Positions 50,153 through 57,031 of a stretch of DNA of 64,000 nt are shown piece after piece. Source of the DNA: Streptomyces parvus (GTDB lineage: Bacteria; Actinomycetota; Actinomycetes; Streptomycetales; Streptomycetaceae). Numbering within the stretch: position 1 is the stretch's first letter; each line of letters opens with the position of its first letter. Location of the stretch: the NCBI RefSeq assembly GCF_032121415.1, contig NZ_CP135079.1, positions 5,332,001 to 5,396,000 on the forward strand, read 5' to 3'. The notes under the pieces are model-generated. The model was not told where the DNA came from and made no database searches. It saw only the letters and a program-made list of their open reading frames with translations. The position numbers and the translations under genes were made by a program.

Positions 50153-50878
50153 GTGCCTCCCGCCGACGCCTCAGCGGAACCCGGCACCGCGCCCGACGGC
50201 GGGAGCACCGGAGCCGAGGACACTCTCGACCTGAAGCTCACCGAGGAGCTCCTCGCACTGATCGCCGAGGAGCGCAGCGCCGGGACGCGGCGGACCGCCG
50301 TCCCCGGTGAGCTGCTGGGCGACCCCGGATCCTGGCCGTCCGCGCGGACCACGGCGGGGGAGTTCGCCCTCCTCCCCGTCCGGCTGGAGCGCGACACCCC
50401 CGTCATCAGCCGCTGGATGAACGACCCCGCCGTGGCGGCCTTCTGGGAGCTCGCCGGACCCGAGTCCGTCACCGCCGACCACATCCGGCCCCAGCTCGAA
50501 GGGGACGGGCGCAGCATCCCCTGTCTCGGCGTGCTGGACGGCACCCCCATGAGCTACTGGGAGATCTACCGCGCCGACCTGGACCCCCTGGCCCGCCACT
50601 ACCCCGCCCGCCCCCACGACACCGGTGTCCATCTCCTCGTCGGGGGCGTGAAGAACCGGGGCCGGGGCGTGGGCACCACCCTGCTCCGCGCCGTCGCCGA
50701 CCTCGTCCTGGACAACCTTCCGCGCTGCGGGCGGGTCGTCGCCGAACCGGACCTGCGCAACACCCCGTCCGTATCCGCGTTCCTCAGCGCCGGTTTCCGC
50801 TTCTCCGCCGAAGTGGATCTCCCCGACAAACGCGCCGCCCTGATGATCCGCGACCGAACGTACCGAGCCCAGCTGTGA
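50153..50878 (+). CDS. GNAT acyltransferase of siderophore biosynthesis (IucB/RhbD-like)
   Basis: A 241-residue protein with the siderophore acetyltransferase domain at about 80-235: PVISRWMNDPAVAAFWELAG, SYWEIYRADLDPLARHYPAR, DTGVHLLVGGVKNRGRGVGT, RVVAEPDLRNTPSVSAFLSA. Relatives N-acylate hydroxylysine or N-hydroxydiamines with acetyl- or succinyl-CoA. The first 75 residues look disordered. The GTG at 50153 has AGAGGAGAG upstream. No N-hydroxylase is encoded nearby, so its substrate is an open question. Confidence 0.85.
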   Translation: MPPADASAEPGTAPDGGSTGAEDTLDLKLTEELLALIAEERSAGTRRTAVPGELLGDPGSWPSARTTAGEFALLPVRLERDTPVISRWMNDPAVAAFWELAGPESVTADHIRPQLEGDGRSIPCLGVLDGTPMSYWEIYRADLDPLARHYPARPHDTGVHLLVGGVKNRGRGVGTTLLRAVADLVLDNLPRCGRVVAEPDLRNTPSVSAFLSAGFRFSAEVDLPDKRAALMIRDRTYRAQL

Positions 50879-50906
50879 CTTACTCTCCGCACTTTCCACA
50901 CCGCTC

Positions 50907-50931
50907 GAACCTCATAGGTTCCCTCCGGAGG
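50907..50931 (+). promoter_or_regulatory. Inverted repeats covering the ribosome site of the second NIS synthetase
   Basis: GAACCT-CAT-AGGTTC (50907-50921) is followed at once by the perfect palindrome CCTCCGGAGG (50922-50931). The GGAGG of the palindrome is the ribosome-binding site for the GTG at 50939, so it could be paired and hidden. Confidence 0.5.
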
Positions 50932-50938
50932 AGTCCCC

Positions 50939-52879
50939 GTGCCGATATATCCCACGAGCCGTGACGCAGCCGAGTCCCCGCAGCTGTTCAGCCCCGCGGA
51001 GCTGAACCGGCAGATCTGGGACCGGGCCGCGGCGAGGCTCCTCGCCAAGATGCTCGGCGAGTTCGCCTACGAGAAGATCATCGAGCCGGTTCCGGCGCCG
51101 GGGACCGGCGGACTCCACCGGCTGACCCTCGACGACGGGGGAGTGCTCGCCTTCACCGCCCGGCGCGGCGTCTACGGCAGCTGGCGCGTCGACCCCGAGT
51201 CGATCGAGATCACCGCGCAGCCCCCGGCCGCCCCTGCCGACGGACCGCCCGCCGACCGGGCCGACGTGCAGTCCAACGGCTCGTTCACCGTCCAGGCCGA
51301 CGTACAGGCCAACGGCTCGCCCGCCGCCTCCCGGCCGTTCCGCGACCCGCTGACCTTCCTCACCCGGGCCCGTGACCTTCTCGGGCTCGACGGCACGACG
51401 CTGGGCCACCTCATCCGCGAGCTGACCCTGACGCTGTCCGCCGACGCCCGGCTGGACCACACCGCGCTCACCGCGGACCGGCTCGCCGCCCTGGACTACG
51501 CGGAGCTGGAAGGCCACCAGACCGGCCACCCCTGGCTGGTGGCGAGCAAGGGGAGGCTCGGGTTCTCCGCCGCCGACGCCGCCCGCTTCACCCCCGAGAC
51601 CCGCAGCCCGCTCCGGCTGCCGTGGATCGCGGTCAGCACCCGCATCGCGCAGTTCCGCGGCGTCGGCCGCGTCGGCACCCCCGACCAGCTGTACGCCGGA
51701 GAGCTCGACCCGGACGTCCGGGACGCCTTCGCCGACGTGCTGCGGGCCCGGGGACACGACCCGGAGGACTACTTCCACCTCCCCGTACACCCCTGGCAGT
51801 GGGACGAGTGGATCGTGCCGCTCTTCGCCCCCGCCATCGCCGACGGCGACATCGTGGCCCTGCACACCGACGGCGACGCCCGCCTCCCGCAGCAGTCCAT
51901 CCGCACGTTCGCCAACGTGGACCGTCCCGAGCGGCACACGGTGAAGCTTCCGCTCTCCATCCTCAACACCCTGGTCTGGCGCGGCCTGCCGACCGAGCGG
52001 ACCCTCGCCGCCCCCGCCGTCACCGCCTGGGTCCAGGGGCTGTGCGAGGGCGACCCCTTCCTGCGCGAGACCTGCCGGGTCATCCTCCTCGGCGAGGTCG
52101 CCTCCGTCGCCGTCGAACATCCGCTGTACGACCACCTCCCCGAAGCGCCCTACCAGTACAAGGAACTCCTCGGCGCGATCTGGCGCGAGCCCCTGCCGCC
52201 CCGCCTCGCCCCGGGCGAACGCGCCCGCACGCTCGCCTCCCTCCTCCATACGGATCCGACGGGCCGCGCGTTCACCGCGGAGCTGGTCGAGCGGTCCGGC
52301 CTCTCCCCGGAGACCTGGCTGAAGCGCCTCTTCGCCGCCCTGCTGCCGCCCCTCCTGCACTTCCTCTACCGCTACGGCACCGTGTTCTCTCCGCACGGCG
52401 AGAACGCCATCGTCGTCTTCGACGAGAACGACGTGCCCGTACGGCTCGCCATCAAGGACTTCGTCGACGACGTGAACATCAGCGCCCACCCGCTGCCCGA
52501 ACACGCCTCCATGCCCGACGAGGTGCGCGCCGTCCTCCTCACCGAGGAGCCGTCCTTCCTCACCCAGTTCATCCACTCCGGCCTCTTCGTCGGCGTCTTC
52601 CGCTATCTGTCACCCCTGTGCGAGGAGCAGCTCGGGGTCTCCGAGGACGCCTTCTGGTCACTCGTCCGGGCGGAGATCGTGCGCCACCACGCCCGCTTCC
52701 CGGAGCTGAAGGAGCGGTTCGAGCTGTTTGACATGCTCACCCCCGAGATCGAACGCCTCTGCCTCAACCGCAACCGTCTGCATGTCGACGGCTACCGGGA
52801 CCGGGCCAGCCGCCCGCATGCGGCGATCCACGGCACGGTCCCCAATCCGTTGCACCCCTCAGCCCGCGCCCGGGAGTGA
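50939..52879 (+). CDS. IucA/IucC family NIS siderophore synthetase (DesD-like, type C)
   Basis: A 646-residue NIS synthetase distinct from the first. Motifs are LEGHQTGHPWLVASKGRLGF, FHLPVHPWQWDEWIVPLF, LPQQSIRTFANVDRPERHTV, VFSPHGENAIVVFDENDVPV and RLAIKDFVDDVNI, the pattern of DesD/AlcC/RhbF-type enzymes that couple an acylated hydroxamate amine. Residues about 100-125 contain a short repeated Asp-Val-Gln-x-Asn-Gly linker. GTG start. It is the last gene of the cluster; dinG follows from its own promoter. Confidence 0.9.
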   Translation: MPIYPTSRDAAESPQLFSPAELNRQIWDRAAARLLAKMLGEFAYEKIIEPVPAPGTGGLHRLTLDDGGVLAFTARRGVYGSWRVDPESIEITAQPPAAPADGPPADRADVQSNGSFTVQADVQANGSPAASRPFRDPLTFLTRARDLLGLDGTTLGHLIRELTLTLSADARLDHTALTADRLAALDYAELEGHQTGHPWLVASKGRLGFSAADAARFTPETRSPLRLPWIAVSTRIAQFRGVGRVGTPDQLYAGELDPDVRDAFADVLRARGHDPEDYFHLPVHPWQWDEWIVPLFAPAIADGDIVALHTDGDARLPQQSIRTFANVDRPERHTVKLPLSILNTLVWRGLPTERTLAAPAVTAWVQGLCEGDPFLRETCRVILLGEVASVAVEHPLYDHLPEAPYQYKELLGAIWREPLPPRLAPGERARTLASLLHTDPTGRAFTAELVERSGLSPETWLKRLFAALLPPLLHFLYRYGTVFSPHGENAIVVFDENDVPVRLAIKDFVDDVNISAHPLPEHASMPDEVRAVLLTEEPSFLTQFIHSGLFVGVFRYLSPLCEEQLGVSEDAFWSLVRAEIVRHHARFPELKERFELFDMLTPEIERLCLNRNRLHVDGYRDRASRPHAAIHGTVPNPLHPSARARE

Positions 52880-52885
52880 CCGTCG

Positions 52886-52908
52886 TTGTCAGTGGTGCGC
52901 CGTAGGCT
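52886..52908 (+). promoter_or_regulatory. RecA-NDp/PafBC-type promoter of dinG
   Basis: TTGTCAGTG (52886-52894), eight bases and TAGGCT (52903-52908) fully fit TTGTCRGTG-N8-TAnnnT. The dinG ATG is 9 nt past the -10, so the mRNA has a leader of at most a few bases. Confidence 0.8.
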
Positions 52909-52917
52909 GGTCGGGCT

Positions 52918-54888
52918 ATGACGAAGCCATCCCTCCCCGAGCTCCTGCACGCCGCCGTCACCGCCGTCGGTGGTACGGAACGGCCCGGCCAGGTCACCAT
53001 GGCCGAAGCCGTCGCCGAGGCGGTCGACGCCCAATCCCACCTGCTCGTCCAGGCCGGCACCGGTACGGGCAAGTCGCTCGGCTATCTGGTGCCCGCCTTG
53101 GCGCACGGGGAGCGGGTCGTCGTGGCCACGGCCACCCTCGCCCTCCAGCGGCAGCTCGTGGAGCGCGACCTTCCGCGTACGGTCGAGTCCCTGCATCCGC
53201 TGCTGCGCCGGCGCCCGCAGTTCGCCATGCTCAAGGGCCGGTCGAACTACCTCTGCCTGCACCGGCTCCACGAGGGGGTGCCGCAGGACGAGGAGGAGGG
53301 ACTCTTCGACCAGTTCGAGGCGGCGGCCCCGTCCAGCAAGCTGGGGCAGGACCTGCTGCGGCTGCGGGACTGGTCGGACGAGACGGAGACGGGCGACCGG
53401 GACGACCTCACGCCCGGCGTCTCGGACCGGGCCTGGGGCCAGGTCTCGGTCTCCTCGCGGGAGTGCCTCGGCGCGACGAAGTGCGCGTACGGCGCCGAGT
53501 GCTTCGCCGAGGCGGCCCGCGAGCGGGCCAAGCTCGCGGATGTCGTCGTCACCAACCACGCGCTGCTCGCGATCGACGCCATCGAGGGCGCGCCGGTGCT
53601 GCCGTCGCACGAGGTGCTGATCGTCGACGAGGCCCATGAGCTGGTCTCCCGGGTCACCGGCGTCGCCACCGGCGAGCTGACCCCCGCCCAGGTCAACCGC
53701 GCCGTCAGGCGTGCTGCGAAGCTGGTCAACGAGAAGGCGGCCGATGCCCTCCAGACCGCGGCCGAGGGGTTCGAGCGGGTCATGGAGCTGGCGCTCCCCG
53801 GACGGCTCGAAGAGGTGCCCGAGGACCTCGGATACGCGCTGATGGCGCTGCGCGACGCGGCGCGCACGGTGATCTCCGCGATCGGCGCCACCCGGGACAA
53901 GTCGGTCGAGGACGAGAACGCCGTCCGCAAGCAGGCGCTGGCCTCGGTCGAGTCGATCCACGGCGTCGCCGAGCGCATCACCCAGGGCTCCGAGTACGAC
54001 GTCGTCTGGTACGAACAGCACGACCGGTTCGGCGCCTCCGTCCGGGTCGCCCCCCTCTCCGTGTCCGGGCTGCTGCGCGAGAAGTTGTTCGCCGAGCGGT
54101 CCGTGGTGCTGACCTCGGCCACCCTCAAGCTCGGCGGCGATTTCAACGGCGTGGGCGCGTCGCTCGGGCTGGCCCCGGAGGGCACGGCGGGCGAGGACGT
54201 CCCGCAGTGGAAGGGGTTGGACGTCGGCTCCCCGTTCGACTACCCGAAGCAGGGCATCCTCTACGTCGCCCGGCATCTGAACACCCCGGGGCGCGAGGGA
54301 TCGCGTACGGACATGCTGGACGAGCTCGCCGAGCTGGTGGAGGCGGCCGGCGGCAGGACGCTGGGGCTGTTCTCCTCCATGCGGGGAGCCAAGGCGGCGG
54401 CCGAGGAGCTGCGGGAGCGCCTGGACAAGCCGATCCTGCTCCAGGGCGAGGAGACGCTCGGCGAGCTGATCAAGAACTTCGCGGCCGACCCGGAGACCTG
54501 CCTGTTCGGCACGCTGTCGCTCTGGCAGGGCGTCGACGTCCCGGGGCCGAGCTGCCAGCTGGTGGTCATGGACCGGATTCCGTTCCCCCGGCCCGACGAT
54601 CCGCTGATGAGCGCCCGGCAGAAGGCGGTCGAGGAGGCGGGCGGCAACGGCTTCATGGCCGTGGCGGCGACGCACGCCGCCCTGCTGATGGCCCAGGGCG
54701 CGGGCCGCCTCGTCCGTGCGACGGGCGACAAGGGCGTCGTCGCCGTGCTGGACCCCAGGCTCGCCAACGCGCGGTACGGAAGCTATCTGCGCGCCTCGCT
54801 GCCGGACTTCTGGTACACCACCGACCGGAACCAGGCGCGCCGCTCGCTGGCCGCCATTGATGCCAAGGCCAAGGCGGACGGGGCGTAG
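52918..54888 (+). CDS. dinG: DinG-family (XPD/Rad3-like) ATP-dependent DNA helicase
   Basis: A 656-residue superfamily 2 helicase with 5'-3' polarity expected. Walker A is VQAGTGTGKSLGYLVPALAH. Candidate Fe-S cysteines cluster at SSRECLGATKCAYGAECFAE plus CLHRL further upstream. The DEAH box is VLIVDEAHELVSRV; motif V/VI regions are LFGTLSLWQGVDVPGPSCQL and MAQGAGRLVRATGDKGVVAV. It acts on D-loops, R-loops or G-quadruplexes in the family. The promoter matches a DNA-damage pattern, and lexA lies just downstream in the opposite direction. Confidence 0.92.
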   Translation: MTKPSLPELLHAAVTAVGGTERPGQVTMAEAVAEAVDAQSHLLVQAGTGTGKSLGYLVPALAHGERVVVATATLALQRQLVERDLPRTVESLHPLLRRRPQFAMLKGRSNYLCLHRLHEGVPQDEEEGLFDQFEAAAPSSKLGQDLLRLRDWSDETETGDRDDLTPGVSDRAWGQVSVSSRECLGATKCAYGAECFAEAARERAKLADVVVTNHALLAIDAIEGAPVLPSHEVLIVDEAHELVSRVTGVATGELTPAQVNRAVRRAAKLVNEKAADALQTAAEGFERVMELALPGRLEEVPEDLGYALMALRDAARTVISAIGATRDKSVEDENAVRKQALASVESIHGVAERITQGSEYDVVWYEQHDRFGASVRVAPLSVSGLLREKLFAERSVVLTSATLKLGGDFNGVGASLGLAPEGTAGEDVPQWKGLDVGSPFDYPKQGILYVARHLNTPGREGSRTDMLDELAELVEAAGGRTLGLFSSMRGAKAAAEELRERLDKPILLQGEETLGELIKNFAADPETCLFGTLSLWQGVDVPGPSCQLVVMDRIPFPRPDDPLMSARQKAVEEAGGNGFMAVAATHAALLMAQGAGRLVRATGDKGVVAVLDPRLANARYGSYLRASLPDFWYTTDRNQARRSLAAIDAKAKADGA

Positions 54889-54913
54889 ACGGGCCCCTTG
54901 CGCCGGCTGTGCC

Positions 54914-54941
54914 GTCCCGGGGCAAGGCAAAGCCCCGGGAC
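54914..54941. terminator. Terminator between convergent dinG and lexA
   Basis: A perfect 10-bp stem, GTCCCGGGGC (54914-54923) with GCCCCGGGAC (54932-54941), has an 8-nt loop. A second hairpin-forming stretch (CGACGTC repeats and GTCCCGGGGCC) follows to about 54980. Confidence 0.8.
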
Positions 54942-55007
54942 CGACGTCGTGATCGACGTCCTAGGGGGTCCCGGGGCCGACAAGCCCTGACCGACGCTGC
55001 CGTCTCC

Positions 55008-55805
55008 TCAGACGCGGCGCAGCACCGCCACCACCTTGCCCAGGATGGTCGCCTCGTCGCCGGGGATCGGCTGGTACGCGGCGTTGTGAGGGAGCAGCCA
55101 TACGTGACCGTCCTCCCGGCGGAAGCGCTTGACCGTGGCCTCGCCGTCGAGCATGGCGGCGACGATGTCCCCGTTCTCCGCGACGGGCTGGCGTCGGACG
55201 GTGACCCAGTCGCCGTCACAGATCGCGGCCTCGATCATCGAGTCGCCGACAACCTTCAGGACGAACAGCTCACCGTCGCCGACAAGCTGGCGGGGGAGGG
55301 GGAAGACGTCCTCGACGGACTCCTCGGCGAGGATCGGACCACCGGCGGCGATGCGGCCCACCAGCGGCACATAGGACGCGGCGGGCTTGCCCGTCGTGTC
55401 GGTCGGCTGGGTGCTGGGCTGGTCCGATCCGCGCACCTCGTAGGCGCGGGGGCGGTGCGGGTCCCGGCGGAGGAAGCCCTTGCGCTCCAGGGCCATCAGC
55501 TGGTGGGCGACGGACGAGGTGCTGGAGAGGCCCACCGCCTGACCGATCTCCCGCATGGAGGGCGGGTATCCCCGCCGCTGCACGGAGTCGCGGATGACCT
55601 CGATGACCCGCCGCTGCCGGTCCGTGAGCCCCGAGCTGTCCGCCCGGATGCCGGGAGGCCTGCCGGGCATGGAGCGCCCGGGGCGTGCGGGCTCGGGCCC
55701 GTCCGTGTTCGTGACTGAGTCATTCATGGCATGCACCGGCTCAAGTCGGCTCTGGGAGCGGTGGTCCCGGGCGGTGATGGTGGCGCTGTCTGCGGTGGTG
55801 GTCAC
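55008..55805 (-). CDS. lexA: SOS repressor LexA
   Basis: A 265-residue repressor. The winged-helix domain spans about 58-125 (LTDRQRRVIEVIRDSVQRRG, SMREIGQAVGLSSTSSVAHQ). The autocleavage site is Ala154-Gly155 in GRIAAGGPIL, the catalytic Ser189 is in VVGDSMIEA and Lys226 in ATVKRF. The first 55 residues are a Streptomyces-type extension; ATG at residue 27 is an alternative start. The GTG at 55805 follows GAGAGGGG. A degenerate SOS box about 60 nt upstream suggests autoregulation. Confidence 0.96.
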   Translation of the reverse strand: MTTTADSATITARDHRSQSRLEPVHAMNDSVTNTDGPEPARPGRSMPGRPPGIRADSSGLTDRQRRVIEVIRDSVQRRGYPPSMREIGQAVGLSSTSSVAHQLMALERKGFLRRDPHRPRAYEVRGSDQPSTQPTDTTGKPAASYVPLVGRIAAGGPILAEESVEDVFPLPRQLVGDGELFVLKVVGDSMIEAAICDGDWVTVRRQPVAENGDIVAAMLDGEATVKRFRREDGHVWLLPHNAAYQPIPGDEATILGKVVAVLRRV

Positions 55806-55866
55806 GTCGGCCCCTCTCGAATGTTCTCCCTAGCTGGACAACGGTAGTAGCTTTCGAAAGGTTGCG

Positions 55867-55882
55867 CCAAACACACGTTCGA
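55867..55882 (-). promoter_or_regulatory. Putative LexA (SOS) box upstream of lexA
   Basis: CCAAACACACGTTCGA matches the actinobacterial consensus TCGAAC-N4-GTTCGA at 10 of 12 defined positions, with one half-site perfect. It lies about 60 nt upstream of the lexA start. Confidence 0.6.
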
Positions 55883-55990
55883 GTGAAAAACGAATAAAGG
55901 GGTGCCGCAGTGCCGCCGACAGGTGTATGGGCGCTGTGGTGGAGGTCGCGCGGCCTCCGTGTGGCGGCCCTGTCGCGGCACCGGCCCAAG

Positions 55991-56060
55991 TCTTTCATCC
56001 GGACCTGTGGGCAGAGTCTTTCATCCGGCCCCGGGGCGCCTTTCATCCGGCCCCGGGGCG
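55991..56060. repeat. Three direct repeats in the lexA-nrdR gap
   Basis: The word CTTTCATCCGG occurs three times, at 55992, 56018 and 56040. The last two copies extend to TTTCATCCGGCCCCGGGGCG (56019-56038 and 56041-56060), an exact 22-bp period. The 547-nt gap (55806-56352) otherwise shows a SOS box, an NrdR box and no convincing gene. Confidence 0.9.
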
Positions 56061-56193
56061 GCGAAGCCCCGGCGGCTCGACGGCCCCGTGTTTCCCGTAC
56101 CCTCTTCCCTGGCCCACGCTCCCCGGGCGACCTCCTGGCGATCTCCCGACGAGGTCCGGCGCGCGACACGCGATGGGGGCGAAACGCGACTCG

Positions 56194-56209
56194 ACCCTAG
56201 ATCTAGTGG
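56194..56209 (+). promoter_or_regulatory. Putative NrdR box upstream of nrdR-nrdJ
   Basis: ACCCTAGATCTAGTGG is a near-palindrome centred on CTAGATCTAG and resembles the NrdR-box consensus ACACWATATATWGTGT. NrdR is known to repress ribonucleotide reductase genes. A second box at the usual spacing is not clear. Confidence 0.6.
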
Positions 56210-56352
56210 TTGGATTGCCTCAGTCGCCCAGAAGTTGTGGTCTCGGTTCAATCGCGCCGCGGTCATCGCCTATGCTGGGGACTGCTTCCAGGGGCCCGGA
56301 CAAGGCCCTGAAGAGGCTATTCAGTCGTGCGTGTGAAGGAGGGTTGGGAGCC

Positions 56353-56865
56353 ATGCACTGCCCCTTCTGCCGGCATCCCGACAGCAGAGTCGTCGACAGT
56401 CGCACCACCGACGACGGAACGTCGATCCGTCGCCGCCGCCAGTGCCCCGACTGCTCCCGCCGCTTCACCACGGTGGAGACCTGCTCGCTGATGGTGGTCA
56501 AGCGCAGCGGCGTGACCGAACCCTTCAGCCGTACCAAGGTCATCTCCGGCGTCCGCAAGGCATGCCAGGGGCGGCCCGTCACGGAGGACGCCCTCGCCAA
56601 ACTCGGCCAGCGGGTCGAGGAGGCGGTGCGCGCCACCGGCAGCGCCGAACTGACCACCCACGACGTGGGACTGGCCATTCTCGGCCCCCTGCAGGAACTC
56701 GACCTCGTCGCGTACCTGCGCTTCGCGTCCGTGTACCGGGCGTTCGATTCCCTGGAAGACTTCGAGGCCGCCATCGTGGAACTGCGCGTGCGGCGGCCTT
56801 CCGCGGAGGACTGCGGGAGCGGCGAGGCCCCTGAGGTCCCCGCGCCCGCCATTGCCGCCGACTGA
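56353..56865 (+). CDS. nrdR: Transcriptional repressor NrdR
   Basis: A 170-residue repressor of ribonucleotide reductase genes. The zinc ribbon has C3, C6, C31 and C34 (MHCPFCRHPDSRVVDSR, RRRRQCPDCSRRF). The ATP-cone that senses ATP/dATP is at about 46-136 (VVKRSGVTEPFSRTKVISGV, LRFASVYRAFDSLEDFE). The tail is variable. ATG 56353 has GGGAG upstream. It is divergent from lexA and directly upstream of nrdJ, the classical Streptomyces nrdR-nrdJ pair. Confidence 0.96.
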   Translation: MHCPFCRHPDSRVVDSRTTDDGTSIRRRRQCPDCSRRFTTVETCSLMVVKRSGVTEPFSRTKVISGVRKACQGRPVTEDALAKLGQRVEEAVRATGSAELTTHDVGLAILGPLQELDLVAYLRFASVYRAFDSLEDFEAAIVELRVRRPSAEDCGSGEAPEVPAPAIAAD

Positions 56866-57031
56866 GCGGTACCCGCCCGTCACGGTCCGGAGTCACCTCC
56901 GGCCGACCGATGGCCGGGCGAATGAAGACCTGCTCCCGTGGCCGAGTGCGGCCCACGGGACAACGGACACACACTGTGCCTGGGAAGATCTCGGCACTTC
57001 AGGGCGTTTTCGCCCACATATGGGAGGCGGC

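Noticed and set aside
55991..56060. CRISPR-like repeat array
   Set aside because: Only three copies with a unit of about 22 bp, no spacers between the last two, and no cas genes.
56210..56352. Cobalamin riboswitch upstream of nrdR-nrdJ
   Set aside because: B12-dependent reductase made it worth a look, but no B12-box or long conserved leader is visible; the NrdR-box is the better explanation.
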